From Pelagadaptatus aseana (lineage in GTDB: Bacteria > Pseudomonadota > Gammaproteobacteria > Pseudomonadales > Cellvibrionaceae), in NCBI GenBank assembly GCA_040365065.1, contig BAABNI010000011.1, forward strand, positions 74,817-138,816: 64,000 nt of DNA, written 5' to 3'. Shown piece after piece: positions 18,185-27,434 of this stretch. The notes beneath the pieces were generated by a model that saw only the letters and a program-made list of their open reading frames with translations, searched no databases and had not been told where the DNA came from. Made by a program: the position numbers and the translations under genes. The number at the start of each line of letters is the position of its first letter. The first letter of the stretch is position 1.

Positions 18185-18278
18185 CAGGGTGCGACTTTCT
18201 GAGACCGTTTGCAGCATGGATGCTGCAATCGAGCCTACAGGGATGTATTTACGGCGAGTCTCAGAAAGCCGCGCCCTG
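18185..18278. repeat. CTTTCTGAGAC palindromic element, copy 1
   Basis: A 94-base inverted repeat: 21-base arms (18185-18205 and 18258-18278) with two mismatches, and an inner hairpin GCAGCAT/ATGCTGC (18211-18227). Read on the plus strand, its core matches the reverse complement of the element at 45086-45179 almost base for base, and the inner stem differs by paired changes. Lies between rhlE and the convergent amidohydrolase gene. Confidence 0.8.
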
Positions 18279-18329
18279 TAGCCGGCCGGCACTCAGAGAA
18301 CCTAACCCTCAAAAAGAAAAAAACACGTT

Positions 18330-19136
18330 TTACAAATTAAAAACCCGCTTCGCATTGCCCGCCAAAAACAACCCCAAAACGTCCTCATCCAAACCCAATT
18401 GATCCAGATCTTTTAAACACTGTGCCGGTGTAATCATCGGGTAGTTGGTACCAAACAAAACTTTGTGGCGTCCATGTCCCTTCATAAACTTCACCAGTTC
18501 TTCAGGGTAACGATTGGCGGTATAGGCCGAAGTATCGATGTAAACGTTCTCATGTTTGGTTGCCACCGCGATGGCCTCTTCCGTCCACGGGTAACCGATG
18601 TGCCCTCCGACAATGGTTAACTCAGGAAAATCCAACGCCACCTGATCGAGATAAAGAGGCCGGCCGGGCTCACTGGGCATCAGCGGGCCCGTGTGACCAA
18701 TCTGGGTACAGAACGGCACCCCCAAATCCGCACAAGCCGTAAACACCGGATAAAAGCGGCGGTCCGTCGGGGGCAATTCCCACAACCATGGCAGCACACG
18801 AATGGCTTTAAAACCCAACTCATTCACGCAGCGGCGGATCTCCTTTACCGCCTGCATCGGTTTGGAAATATCCACAGAGCCAACCCCTACCAGACGATCC
18901 GGCGCCTGCGCCACAAACGAGGCCACCTCGTCATTGGAGATCATCACATTGCGCGGGGCAACCCAGGCTGAGATCAAACTTTTATCAACTTTGGCTTGAT
19001 CCATCAGGGCCACGGTTAACTCCACTGGCACCTCTTCTGTCGGTGCGGGCGTTTTGGTCCAACGCCGCAGGGATTCAAATATGGGATCCTGAATGTGTTT
19101 TAACGTCGGGTGCTGTGCCCAGGCATCAATAATCAT
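18330..19136 (-). CDS. Amidohydrolase-2 (ACMSD-like) family metal-dependent hydrolase
   Basis: A 268-residue TIM-barrel protein of the amidohydrolase-related family. Seen: IGHTGP near residue 140, GGHIGYPWTEEA near 180, VYIDTSA near 195 and the late LFGTNYPM with the downstream AGNAKRVF. The usual N-terminal HxH metal motif is replaced by DAWAQHP, so metal binding may be reduced or different. Relatives decarboxylate or hydrolyse aromatic and other cyclic acids; the substrate is unknown. It is divergent from an HxlR regulator across 92 bases and is probably its target. Confidence 0.8.
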   Translation of the reverse strand: MIIDAWAQHPTLKHIQDPIFESLRRWTKTPAPTEEVPVELTVALMDQAKVDKSLISAWVAPRNVMISNDEVASFVAQAPDRLVGVGSVDISKPMQAVKEIRRCVNELGFKAIRVLPWLWELPPTDRRFYPVFTACADLGVPFCTQIGHTGPLMPSEPGRPLYLDQVALDFPELTIVGGHIGYPWTEEAIAVATKHENVYIDTSAYTANRYPEELVKFMKGHGRHKVLFGTNYPMITPAQCLKDLDQLGLDEDVLGLFLAGNAKRVFNL

Positions 19137-19228
19137 CTGTCTCGTCTCAACTTGATTTAACGGCTATAATTGCTATCAAATGAATAGCGCTATTAAAAAG
19201 ATAGCAAAACACCAAAACGCAGGTCAAG
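19137..19228. promoter_or_regulatory. Divergent control region with nested palindromes
   Basis: Between the amidohydrolase and HxlR genes: TTGCTATC (19170-19177) and GATAGCAA (19200-19207) form an inverted repeat around a second perfect palindrome AATAGCGCTATT (19183-19194). A TATAAT lies at 19165-19170. HxlR regulators bind such dyads next to their own genes, so this is a plausible operator controlling both directions. Confidence 0.5.
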
Positions 19229-19618
19229 ATGACGCTCAGCAAAAGCACCAAAAAAGTAATCCAGCCAGGCAACGCCGTTCGCAACTCACAATCAGGCCAG
19301 CCGATTATGGTGGCGCTCGACCTGCTTGGCAGACGCTGGGCCCTGAGGATTCTGTGGGAGCTGAGGCATGGCGACACCATGACCTCGCGACAATTGCAGA
19401 AAGACTGCGACATCAGCTCCCCCAATGTCCTGACCACACGACTCAGGGAATTGCGGGAAGCCAAAATTGTGGCCAAAGCCGATGGCGGGGGTTATCTGTT
19501 GACGGCTGAAGGCAAACAATTGCTGCAAGCTATTGCACCACTGGCTGAATGGGCTGACCGCTGGGCCAGCGATGTGGGGCGCGAAGACCTGACCTGCTAC
19601 AGCAAAAGCCAGAAATAA
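19229..19618 (+). CDS. HxlR-family transcriptional regulator
   Basis: A 129-residue winged helix-turn-helix protein with the HxlR core: LLGRRWALRILWELRHG, TSRQLQKDCDISSPNVLTTRL as recognition region and a wing (about residues 80-95). No Cys outside the C-terminal tail, so sensing is unlikely to be by the paired-Cys mechanism of HypR. AGGTCAAG precedes the ATG. It probably controls the divergent amidohydrolase and itself. Confidence 0.88.
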   Translation: MTLSKSTKKVIQPGNAVRNSQSGQPIMVALDLLGRRWALRILWELRHGDTMTSRQLQKDCDISSPNVLTTRLRELREAKIVAKADGGGYLLTAEGKQLLQAIAPLAEWADRWASDVGREDLTCYSKSQK

Positions 19619-19624
19619 CCGGGA

Positions 19625-20164
19625 TCAATCCAACAACTGCAAGGGCAAACAGGCGATCTCGCAATCACCGGAGGCCGTGGCCACATAGAGCGAGCTAGCG
19701 GAAACCGTCACCGAAAAATCCATGGTTCGCTCGACCATCTCCGCCAGTTGCTGAATCGTCTCCCAGGGAAACTTCCAGACCTCGGTAGCCAAACCCGAGA
19801 ACGCCCCGGACTCCTGCCCCCACCAGACATCGGTCTTGGCGTTAAAACTGTAGACCTTCACCTGATCGGACAGGCGCGTCGCCTTCTTGATGCGATCGGC
19901 ACTGGGCTCTCCCACATCCAGCCACAACAGCAATTGATCATCCAGGCTTTTACACCAGACATCCGGCTCGTCCGGGGTACTCAACCCCTTGGTAAAAGCC
20001 AACCCCTCCGTGCAGTTGAGGCAGTAAGCCAGCACGCGCGCCATCATCCGCTCGGTATTCTCTGAAGGATGCTGCGCCACGGTCAGATCCAGTGTGTCGT
20101 AGACGTGACGATCCAGATCTGACAGCGCAATTTTGAATTTGAAAATGGTGGGCTTTAACGCCAT
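19625..20164 (-). CDS. yaeQ: YaeQ family protein
   Basis: A 179-residue member of the YaeQ family (ATIFK-like start, FKIALSDLDRHVYDTLDLTVAQHPSE cut here at FKIALSDLDRHVYDTL, then ERMMARVLAYCLN and KVYSFN). The fold is related to PD-(D/E)XK nucleases; the cellular role is not established, and an older link to RfaH-like function was withdrawn. It starts 4 bases after the metallo-beta-lactamase-fold gene ends and likely shares its transcript. Confidence 0.93.
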   Translation of the reverse strand: MALKPTIFKFKIALSDLDRHVYDTLDLTVAQHPSENTERMMARVLAYCLNCTEGLAFTKGLSTPDEPDVWCKSLDDQLLLWLDVGEPSADRIKKATRLSDQVKVYSFNAKTDVWWGQESGAFSGLATEVWKFPWETIQQLAEMVERTMDFSVTVSASSLYVATASGDCEIACLPLQLLD

Positions 20165-20168
20165 GGTA

Positions 20169-21053
20169 TCAATCCAGCCCCTCGTAAATCAGACCAACCC
20201 AGACATCGCTGTTGAACATGGCTTTACCCCAGCTATCGTCGAGATCCGCCAGAGGTTTGGCCGCCAAGGCCTGAGTCAGGGTTTTTCCGGATTGCTTTAA
20301 TGCCGCCAGACGCTCATAAGCGGTTGTCAGCATGGCACGGTAGCGTTCCAGATCGGCTCTGTTCGCCAAGGGCCCATGACCTGGAATGATTTTGGTATCG
20401 GCATCAACGTGGGACAGAATCACATCAACCCCGGCAATAGCACCTTTCAGGGTGCCACCGTGACGAACATCGATAAAAGGATAAAAACCGTTGAAGAAAA
20501 TATCCCCGGTGTGGATCACATTGGCGTTCATAAATTTGATAAAAGAATCACCATCGGTGTGAGCATTGGGCACGTGATAAGCGCGCACATGGTCGCCGTT
20601 GATGTGCAGACCCAACTCATGATCAAAGGTCACCACGGGTAATGACACTTTGCTGCCCGGGGCCACGGTCATTTTAAACGTCGGAATTTGATAGCCCTCG
20701 GCCAGACGCTCGCGCACCTTGTCGTGCGCCATAATCAATGCCCCTTGCTCACCCAGGTTTTCATTGCCACCGGTGTGATCACCGTGAAAGTGGGTATTAA
20801 TCAAAAAGGTCGGCGCATCACCATCCACCGAGCGAATCGCTTTAAGAATTTCCGGTGTCGAGGGTGCGTACTGATCATCGATGGCAAAGGTGCCATCCGG
20901 GCCGGTCATCACACCGATATTGCCACCCTTGCCGACCAGCATAAAAATATTCTCGGTCACCGGTTTTACCGAGACGCCGTGATTATCCGCATGGGCCAAT
21001 GGCATCAACGCTGCCATCAGCATCAACCCAAAACGTTTTATGATTGTGCTCAT
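20169..21053 (-). CDS. Secreted metallo-beta-lactamase-fold hydrolase
   Basis: A 294-residue protein with a signal peptide (MSTIIKRFGLMLMAALMPLA, cleavage near AHA) and the dinuclear zinc motif NTHFHGDHTGG (about residues 88-98), a further His at NAHTDGDS and GHGPLA near the end. It resembles periplasmic MBL-fold proteins of the quinoprotein-associated/cyclase group and class B3-like lactamases; substrate unknown. First of a minus-strand pair with yaeQ. Confidence 0.85.
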   Translation of the reverse strand: MSTIIKRFGLMLMAALMPLAHADNHGVSVKPVTENIFMLVGKGGNIGVMTGPDGTFAIDDQYAPSTPEILKAIRSVDGDAPTFLINTHFHGDHTGGNENLGEQGALIMAHDKVRERLAEGYQIPTFKMTVAPGSKVSLPVVTFDHELGLHINGDHVRAYHVPNAHTDGDSFIKFMNANVIHTGDIFFNGFYPFIDVRHGGTLKGAIAGVDVILSHVDADTKIIPGHGPLANRADLERYRAMLTTAYERLAALKQSGKTLTQALAAKPLADLDDSWGKAMFNSDVWVGLIYEGLD

Positions 21054-21074
21054 TGTTCCTTCCCTTCTTTGGTT

Positions 21075-22076
21075 TTATTCAAGAATCATGTTGATTAATT
21101 GTTGCAGGCTTTCCCGGGGATTATCCCGCTGGGTGTAGTAACTGGCGTGCGTCTTAGCATCGGCTTGCGGAGACAGTGAAATGCCCCACAGCGGTTTGAT
21201 TTCATTGGGCAATAAAGAATAGCGGACATCGACAATCCTGTAAGGATCATTGGGATCAATAGCAATATAGCCAGAGGAAAACCAATCAAACCGCTGAATA
21301 TCCCGAGCCTGCTGTGATCCTCGATCCAACCAGGGCAGATCGCGCTCCAGTTCCACTTTTTTTACCCTGTCGCCCTGCCAAACCCGGTTATTCGTGATGC
21401 CGGGTTTAACTGCATCCACATAAAAGTAGTCCGGGGTTTCATAAACAATTTTCCAGACGACCAGATTGGAGAAGCTTGGTTTCGCTCCGATCCGCAACAC
21501 CTGATGGCCTCGCTCTGCGGCAATGTCCGCCCCCATCTGCACGGCGCGCTCGTGCTGAATAAAGCCAATAGTCAGGTAACACGCCCCCCAGGCAATACCG
21601 GCCAGCAGATAACCCCGCTGCTTTTGCCAGGCACACAGCCACACCATGGCAAGAATCGGCAAAGTGAAGGCGAGATCCACCACAGAAATCAGATCCCAGG
21701 CGAAACGATGATTCGTCAACGGCCACAACAACTGGGTACCGTAGGTGGTACAGCCATCCAGCAAACCGTGAGTGGCGTAGCCAATCAGACTCCATACGTA
21801 AATCTGGGTAAAACCCAGTTGCCAGCGCTTGGCCAGCAAGCCATAAAACACCAGAGCACATAACAGCGCCCCAAACGGAATAAAGAGCAGGGAGTGGGTA
21901 AAGTGGCGATGAAATTCCAGGGCAAACAGCGGATCAGTGGTTGACCGAATCAGTACATCAAGGTCCGGCGCCATACCGGCCATGGCGCCAATGACCGCCG
22001 CCTTGGCAAGGGTTTTTGTCGAGCCGCGAGTCTGAGCAAAGGCGGCACCGATAGCGCCCTGGGTTGCAGGATCCAT
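21075..22076 (-). CDS. YbcI/YdjM-type (DUF457) membrane-bound metal-dependent hydrolase
   Basis: A 333-residue protein starting at the ATG at 22076 (GGAAG seven bases upstream; an in-frame TTG exists at 22106). The first ~185 residues hold four or five membrane helices with the family signature GMAPDLDVL, FHRHFTHSLLF and HGLLDGCTTYGTQLLWP; the rest is a soluble domain. The family is annotated as putative metal-dependent hydrolases from its His/Asp motifs. LexA control is known for E. coli YdjM, but no SOS box was recognised here. Confidence 0.85.
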   Translation of the reverse strand: MDPATQGAIGAAFAQTRGSTKTLAKAAVIGAMAGMAPDLDVLIRSTTDPLFALEFHRHFTHSLLFIPFGALLCALVFYGLLAKRWQLGFTQIYVWSLIGYATHGLLDGCTTYGTQLLWPLTNHRFAWDLISVVDLAFTLPILAMVWLCAWQKQRGYLLAGIAWGACYLTIGFIQHERAVQMGADIAAERGHQVLRIGAKPSFSNLVVWKIVYETPDYFYVDAVKPGITNNRVWQGDRVKKVELERDLPWLDRGSQQARDIQRFDWFSSGYIAIDPNDPYRIVDVRYSLLPNEIKPLWGISLSPQADAKTHASYYTQRDNPRESLQQLINMILE

Positions 22077-22301
22077 AGAGTTGCTTCCAACGGGGTTATT
22101 TGCCAACTCATACTACGCCAATCCCACCTACCCCAAAACAACTTCATTGAAAACCTGACTTTCCGTAGCCGTCCAGCGACTTCACGCCATTTCTCAACAA
22201 TGCCTCCATTAACTTTCTTAATAAAACTGACGAGTATGACTTAGGTCAAATTTTGCCAACATAAATAGCTTGTTAAAAGCAGACCTTTCGATTTATTGTA
22301 G

Positions 22302-22331
22302 CTTGCACTATTAGACCAATAAAAATAAACT
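22302..22331 (+). promoter_or_regulatory. Possible promoter of the first carotenoid oxygenase gene
   Basis: TTGCAC (22303-22308) and TAAACT (22326-22331) are spaced 17 bases, about 43 bases before the ATG. The word CTTGCACTA also occurs 39 bases before the second carotenoid oxygenase gene (34774-34782). Confidence 0.3.
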
Positions 22332-22373
22332 CAAAACCATAAAGCAATAACCAACTGGATCAGGAGCCCTGAC

Positions 22374-23831
22374 ATGCAACACAAGTTTGCCCCGGACGAC
22401 GCCCCCTTTGGCCACGACCACGGCCCACTACTGACCGGCCCATTCGCCCCAATCACCGACGAACTGGTACTGGAAGACCTGCCCGTGGAAGGCGAAATCC
22501 CTCGAGACCTGAATGGTGTCTATCTGCGCAATGGCCCAAACCAACAGTTTGAACCCAAGGGCACCCATCACTACTTTGACGGCGAGGGCATGTTGCACTC
22601 CGGCCTGTTCCGCAATGGCACATTCACCTACCGCAACCGCTGGACCCGCACCGAGGGTTGGAAAAATAACGATGCCGCGGGCGAAGAACTCTACTGGGGC
22701 GTCATGAACTCGGTTAAAGGCAGCCAAGACAAACCCATGAACGATGCCGCCAATACCGACGTGGTTGGCCACGGTGGAAAAGCGGTGGTGAGCTGGTATC
22801 TGGCGGGCATTCCCTATCTGATCGACCCGGTGACACTGGACACCCTCAAAGCCGCACCGGAATACGTCAGCGGTCCGGGCAAGGGCATGTCGGCACACTT
22901 CAAGGTGGACGAGCACACCGGCGACCTGTTGTTTTTTGACTACTTCACCGAAAAGCCCCACATGAGTTATGGCGTGGTCAGTGCCGAAGGCAAACTGACC
23001 CACCACGTGCCCATAGAATTGCCGGGCGACCGACTGATGCACGATATGGGTATCACAGAAAACTACTCAATCCTGCACGACGTGCCGGTCTACCACGACG
23101 AAGAGGCTCTAAAAGCCGGCCGCCATAAAATCCGGTTTGATGCCTCGCTGCCCATTCGCTTTGGGGTCATACCCCGCTTTGGCGCCCCGGATACGATTCG
23201 CTGGTTCGACTTTTCCTCCTGCTTTCTCTATCACGTGGTTAACTGCTGGGAAGACGGTGATGAAGTGGTCATGATTGCCTGTCGCTATATGCCGGCCAAA
23301 AAATCCGATGGCAGCATCGATGAAGAGCGCACCGCAAAAATGATTGGCAGCCTGCAAATGGACGCCCGTCTATGGCGCTATCGCATGAACATGAAAACCG
23401 GTGAAGCCATCGAGGAATGCCTGAACGCCGACCACAACGTCGAGTTCCCCACATACAACAGTCTGGACACCGGCCGCTACACCCAGTGGGCCTATCTGGT
23501 GGATCACGATCCTAAAATGCTGCGCTGGACCGGCATCCGCAAAATGAACACCGACACTGGGGCCAGCGTTGGCGAATGGAGCGACGGCCACGATGACTGC
23601 TGGTACAGCGAACCCTGATTTGCCCCGGCGGACAATCCTCAAAGTGAAGACCACGGTTACGTGGTGACCTTCTGCTGGAACGCCAAAACCAAGGTTCAGC
23701 AACTGCAGGTATTTGATGCGCTGGACATCAGCAAGGGACCGGTAACGCGCATCACACTGCCGCGTCGGGTACCGCCGGGCTTTCACGCCTGCTGGATGAA
23801 GGCCAGCCAAATTGACAATTGGAACGACTGA
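22374..23831 (+). pseudogene. Carotenoid oxygenase interrupted by an in-frame TGA
   Basis: RPE65/carotenoid cleavage oxygenase family: iron-dependent cleavage of a double bond in carotenoids, apocarotenoids or stilbenes. The frame runs 486 codons from ATG 22374 (AGGAG seven bases upstream) to TGA 23829, but codon 415 (23616-23618) is TGA. Translation after it continues in the same frame as good family sequence (HGYVVTFCW, DISKGPVTRITLP, PPGFHACW). The first three iron-ligand His are before the stop (SAHFKVDEHTG, SILHDVPVYHD, FLYHVVNCWE), the fourth (PGFH) is after it, so the short 414-residue product should lack the complete iron site. The paralog at 34821 is intact. A strong terminator follows the downstream stop, not the internal one. 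Confidence 0.85.
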
Positions 23832-23850
23832 TTAAGTCAGAGGAAAAAGA

Positions 23851-23887
23851 ACAGGGCAATCTGTGATTGGCAGATTGCCCTGTTTTA
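23851..23887 (+). terminator. Terminator of the carotenoid oxygenase gene
   Basis: Perfect 13-bp stem ACAGGGCAATCTG / CAGATTGCCCTGT (23851-23883) with a 7-base loop followed by TTTTATC. It lies 20 bases after the distal stop codon of the interrupted gene. Confidence 0.85.
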
Positions 23888-23940
23888 TCGAGAAGACAGG
23901 AAGCTAACTTGGTGTCTTTTGTGTCATAGTTTGATTCATA

Positions 23941-23994
23941 TCATCCTGAGCGAAGCGAAGGATCTCTGAGATTCTTCACTTTGTTCAGAATGAC
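23941..23994. repeat. TCATCCTGAG palindromic element, copy 2
   Basis: TCATCCTGAGCGAAGCGAAG at the left pairs imperfectly with the CTTTGTTCAGAATGAC end; GGATCTCT lies inside. It shares GTCATCCTGA-type ends and the inner GGATCTCT with the element at 9545-9631. Lies in the gap between two convergent genes. Confidence 0.7.
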
Positions 23995-24025
23995 AAAACA
24001 AAAGGTATGTCTGGTTACAAACGTC

Positions 24026-24988
24026 TTATAGCTGCAACAAAAACCGCTGCACAGCTTCGGCACTTTCCTGTGGTATCTCGACCATAGGCATATGCCCGAT
24101 ATCATCCCACACCTTAACCTTCACATCCGGAAGAGCTTGCTGCCACACCTCAACACTGCTGACATGCAGCAGCTGGTCTTCTGCCCCCCAGAACAACATC
24201 ACCGGCGGTTGAATGTCAGACAACAGATCCTCCAGCGGGTCCTTTTTACGAAAGCCCGCATTGATATCCGCCAGATCATTTTTACGGGATTCATAATTGG
24301 CGTGCATCGCCCGCAACATTAACTCCGGCAGGTACGGCTGCTTGGACATGGTCATGGCAAAGAATTCATCGAACTCTTCCCGGGTTGATAAAACAAAAGG
24401 GTTGCGCCCCTGCTGGCGCATGATTTCCATGGCACTGGGTTGCGGCGAGGTAACACCGCCCGGGGCCAGCAAAGACGCCGAGGCAATAACCTGAGGATGG
24501 CGACTGGCCATGTGTGCCCCGATAAAGCCACCCATGGAATTACCAATCACATGCACCTGCTCTATGCCCAACTGATCGAGCAGGGCCTTCATGCGATCGG
24601 CCTGCGCCGGGCCACTGTAATTCCAGTCTGGCTGATAACCGGTTTCACCGTGGCCAGCCATGTCCGGGATTATGATGCGGTAATCATCGGAAAAATATCG
24701 GGCAAAGCGTGGCCAGACAAATTTATCGGCACTGTAACCGTGCAGCATCAATAATACGGGGCGACTGTCTTGCCGGTACTCATCAGCGGATTTACCGGAA
24801 GAAAAATTGTGCAGATAGTGAATGGTCATTTCTGGAATTTGAGCACTGCCGGATTCAAACCCGTACAGGCTCGCTTCAAACCGGACGGTATTGGCATAAG
24901 CCGCCTGAGCATAAGGCAGCGGCAGCAAACGCTGCCCGACAACAACAGCAACCATTAACACCACGAAAACCAGCGTAGTTTTTTTCAT
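24026..24988 (-). CDS. Alpha/beta hydrolase with N-terminal membrane anchor
   Basis: A 320-residue protein with an N-terminal hydrophobic stretch (MKKTTLVFVVLMVAVVVGQ, signal anchor or uncleaved signal), then an alpha/beta-hydrolase fold: LLMLHGYSADKF (oxyanion region), nucleophile elbow GNSMGG, acid GAEDQLL and catalytic His at DIGHMPMVE. It resembles lipase/esterase-like hydrolases of the MhpC/BphD-type superfamily. It follows the SDR/monooxygenase genes on the same strand after a 46-base gap and may act on their esters or lactones; that is inference. Confidence 0.85.
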   Translation of the reverse strand: MKKTTLVFVVLMVAVVVGQRLLPLPYAQAAYANTVRFEASLYGFESGSAQIPEMTIHYLHNFSSGKSADEYRQDSRPVLLMLHGYSADKFVWPRFARYFSDDYRIIIPDMAGHGETGYQPDWNYSGPAQADRMKALLDQLGIEQVHVIGNSMGGFIGAHMASRHPQVIASASLLAPGGVTSPQPSAMEIMRQQGRNPFVLSTREEFDEFFAMTMSKQPYLPELMLRAMHANYESRKNDLADINAGFRKKDPLEDLLSDIQPPVMLFWGAEDQLLHVSSVEVWQQALPDVKVKVWDDIGHMPMVEIPQESAEAVQRFLLQL

Positions 24989-25034
24989 TTTATTGATCCG
25001 CTATTCCATTTTTAAACTATCAACCCGTCACGTT

Positions 25035-25847
25035 TCAGCGCCGGTAATCACCCATATCAACCATTTGCTGCAACTCTCGCCAGGCGGCACGGCAGAACCC
25101 CGGCAACGATAACAACCGACTGCCCCAGACAATTTTTCTGGCGCCGTAACCATAGATAACCCGAGCTTTGTTTTTCTTGATGCACTGGATCACATGCTGA
25201 GCAAAATCGTCGGGGGATGTTTTCAAATATTGCTGCGAGAATTTCTGGGTATGCTGCTGGCGGGTAATGTTGGTATTGATGCCACCGGGGTGAACCGAGT
25301 GCACCTGAATTCCGGTTGCCACCAGCTCGGCCATGAGCGCCTCGGTAAATCCGCGCACCGCAAATTTGCTGCTGCAGTAATCGGTATTACTGGGCATGCC
25401 CGCCAAGCCAAACACACTGGACACATTGACGATCACCCCCTGATTGCGCTGCCGCATGGAGGGCAGAAACGCACAGCAACCATTGACCACGCCAAAATAG
25501 TTGACCGCCATTACCCGCTGATAACACTCTGCACTGGTCATCCAGGCCGGCTTGCCACTGCCTTCAATGCCGGCGTTATTGATGAGGATATCGGCAGGGC
25601 CAAGCTCCGCCTCGACGGTTGCGGCAAACCGGTTGACGGCATCGCGCTCGGAAATATCAAACGCCTCAAGAAGATGCTGCTTCTCAGAAATATCGCGAAC
25701 CAGTCCCATGGTTTCCTCAAGCGCGTCCAGCTCCAGATCACACAGTGCCAGGCGACTGCCCAGCGTCGCAAACGCCAGAGCGTAGGCACGGCCCATGCCG
25801 GAGGCAGCACCGGTGATCACAACCACCTTGTCATTAAAATTCTTCAT
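25035..25847 (-). CDS. Short-chain dehydrogenase/reductase
   Basis: Classical SDR of about 270 residues: NAD(P)-binding TGAASGMGRAYA, NNAG motif (LINNAGIEG), catalytic YCSSK with upstream Ser (VNVSSVFG), and HPGGINT. The start is the ATG at 25847, which overlaps the flavoprotein gene's end by 14 bases, so they are coupled. A C-terminal extension (about residues 225-270) is basic and amphipathic. It likely oxidises an alcohol or reduces a ketone linked to the adjacent Baeyer-Villiger-type enzyme. Confidence 0.92.
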   Translation of the reverse strand: MKNFNDKVVVITGAASGMGRAYALAFATLGSRLALCDLELDALEETMGLVRDISEKQHLLEAFDISERDAVNRFAATVEAELGPADILINNAGIEGSGKPAWMTSAECYQRVMAVNYFGVVNGCCAFLPSMRQRNQGVIVNVSSVFGLAGMPSNTDYCSSKFAVRGFTEALMAELVATGIQVHSVHPGGINTNITRQQHTQKFSQQYLKTSPDDFAQHVIQCIKKNKARVIYGYGARKIVWGSRLLSLPGFCRAAWRELQQMVDMGDYRR

Positions 25848-27315
25848 CGGCTTTCCCATAAAAACTGTGATCGTTTTCTTTAAATTGACTGGCCCAGCGC
25901 CGGAAGGTGAAACTGAAACCCGGGAACATGGCAATCACTTTACCGCTCTTGCTTTTGTACCAGCTGTTACAGCCACCGTGGTGCCAAACGGTTTGCTGCA
26001 TTTCCTCATGAATCCAATCGGTATAGCGCTGTTCCGCATCCGCATTGACCTCTACCGCCGCCCATTGATCGCGGCGAACCCGCTCAATGCTGTTGAGGAT
26101 GTAGCGCATTTGCGACTCAATCAGAAACAGAGCCGAGGTGTGGCCAATGCCGGTATTGGGGCCGGTCACAATAAACAGATTGGGAAAATCCGGGATGGCA
26201 GTACCCAGATACGCCCGGGGATAATCACTCCAAAAATCTGCCAGCGACTTATTGTGTCGGCCAATCACCGGATAGGATATGACGCCATCTGTGGCATCGT
26301 ATCCGGTGGAGTAAACAATCAAATCCAGCGCAATGGTTTTACCGCTGTCGGTTACCAGTCCTTCGGGGGTGATGGTTTTAATACCATCGTGGCGATCATG
26401 CAGCGTGACATTATCGCGACAATAAGCCGGGTAAAGCGTGTTGGAAACAATGACGCGCTTACACCCTATGGTAAATTCCGGAGTGACTTTTTTGCGTAAC
26501 GCCGGGTCTTTGATTTGTCGATGGATATGAGCCAGCGCTTGTTTGGTGCCAATGGTATCGAGCAGCTTTTTGGAATACTTGAATCCCAACACCCGAAATT
26601 CCAACGCCCAGTAAATCAATACCCGCAGCGTGGCATACAGCCATCGGTTTTTTAACAGTCTGCGTTGCCAGGGTTTGAATTGGTAATCGGGTCGGGGCAT
26701 TACCCAATGGGGCGTTCTCTGGAACACATGCAACTCTTGCACGTCATTGGCTATGGCCGGAATCACCTGTGCGGCACTGGCGCCACTGCCAATCACGGCC
26801 ACTTTTTTGCCGCGATAATCAAAGTCGTGATTCCAGTTGTTGGTGTGAAAACTTTCGCCTTGAAAACTTTCCCTGCCGGGAAACTCCGGAATCACCGGCG
26901 TACTTAAAGGTCCGGAGGCATTAACCACAAAACGGGCATAAAAATGTACACCGTCGCTTGCTTCAACCGTCCAGTGCTTGGCCTCGTCGCACCACTCAAT
27001 CTTTTCCACATTGGTATTCAGACGGGTGGACTCACGCAACCGATACTTATCGATAATGTGATGGGTGTACTCACTCAACTCCTGCTGTTCGGCAAAAAGT
27101 TGGGACCAGTCATAGGGTTCAAACGAGAGGGAATAGAGTGGCGACTGTACATCCACTGCCGCGCCGGGGTAGGTATTTTGCGCCCAGGTACCACCCATAA
27201 AGTCGCGACGTTCAAGTATCAAAAAATTGGAAATACCACGGCGCTGCAGATTGATGGCGGCCAATTGACCGCCAAAGCCACTGCCAATAATGATGACTTC
27301 GTATTTATAGCTCAT
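25834..27315 (-). CDS. Baeyer-Villiger-type flavin monooxygenase
   Basis: A 493-residue two-dinucleotide-domain flavoprotein. FAD motif GSGFGGQLAA near residue 12, the fingerprint FQGESFHTNNW (F-x-G-x3-H-x3-W type, residues about 148-158) followed by the NADPH motif VIGSGASAAQ, and YSTGYDATDG near 350. Type I Baeyer-Villiger enzymes insert oxygen into ketones using NADPH and O2. The start ATG is followed directly by YKYEVIIIGSG. Coupled to the SDR downstream and near a saccharopine-DH-like reductase upstream, this forms a ketone-handling set; the substrate is unknown. Confidence 0.92.
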   Translation of the reverse strand: MSYKYEVIIIGSGFGGQLAAINLQRRGISNFLILERRDFMGGTWAQNTYPGAAVDVQSPLYSLSFEPYDWSQLFAEQQELSEYTHHIIDKYRLRESTRLNTNVEKIEWCDEAKHWTVEASDGVHFYARFVVNASGPLSTPVIPEFPGRESFQGESFHTNNWNHDFDYRGKKVAVIGSGASAAQVIPAIANDVQELHVFQRTPHWVMPRPDYQFKPWQRRLLKNRWLYATLRVLIYWALEFRVLGFKYSKKLLDTIGTKQALAHIHRQIKDPALRKKVTPEFTIGCKRVIVSNTLYPAYCRDNVTLHDRHDGIKTITPEGLVTDSGKTIALDLIVYSTGYDATDGVISYPVIGRHNKSLADFWSDYPRAYLGTAIPDFPNLFIVTGPNTGIGHTSALFLIESQMRYILNSIERVRRDQWAAVEVNADAEQRYTDWIHEEMQQTVWHHGGCNSWYKSKSGKVIAMFPGFSFTFRRWASQFKENDHSFYGKADEEF

Positions 27316-27434
27316 AAATTATTATTGTAATAAGGACTGATTCGGTCGCTTATGGTCTGGCAAAGCCGAAATCAGAACAAGTGCCGATGCGGCCAGCAAT
27401 CGGCACATATGGCCATATTGCCTGACCAGTGTGG

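Noticed and set aside
23616..23618. TGA as a selenocysteine codon
   Set aside because: The place is not a Cys or Sec site in the family, no SECIS-like stem was recognised just after it, and no sel genes are in the window; a nonsense change or sequencing error is simpler.
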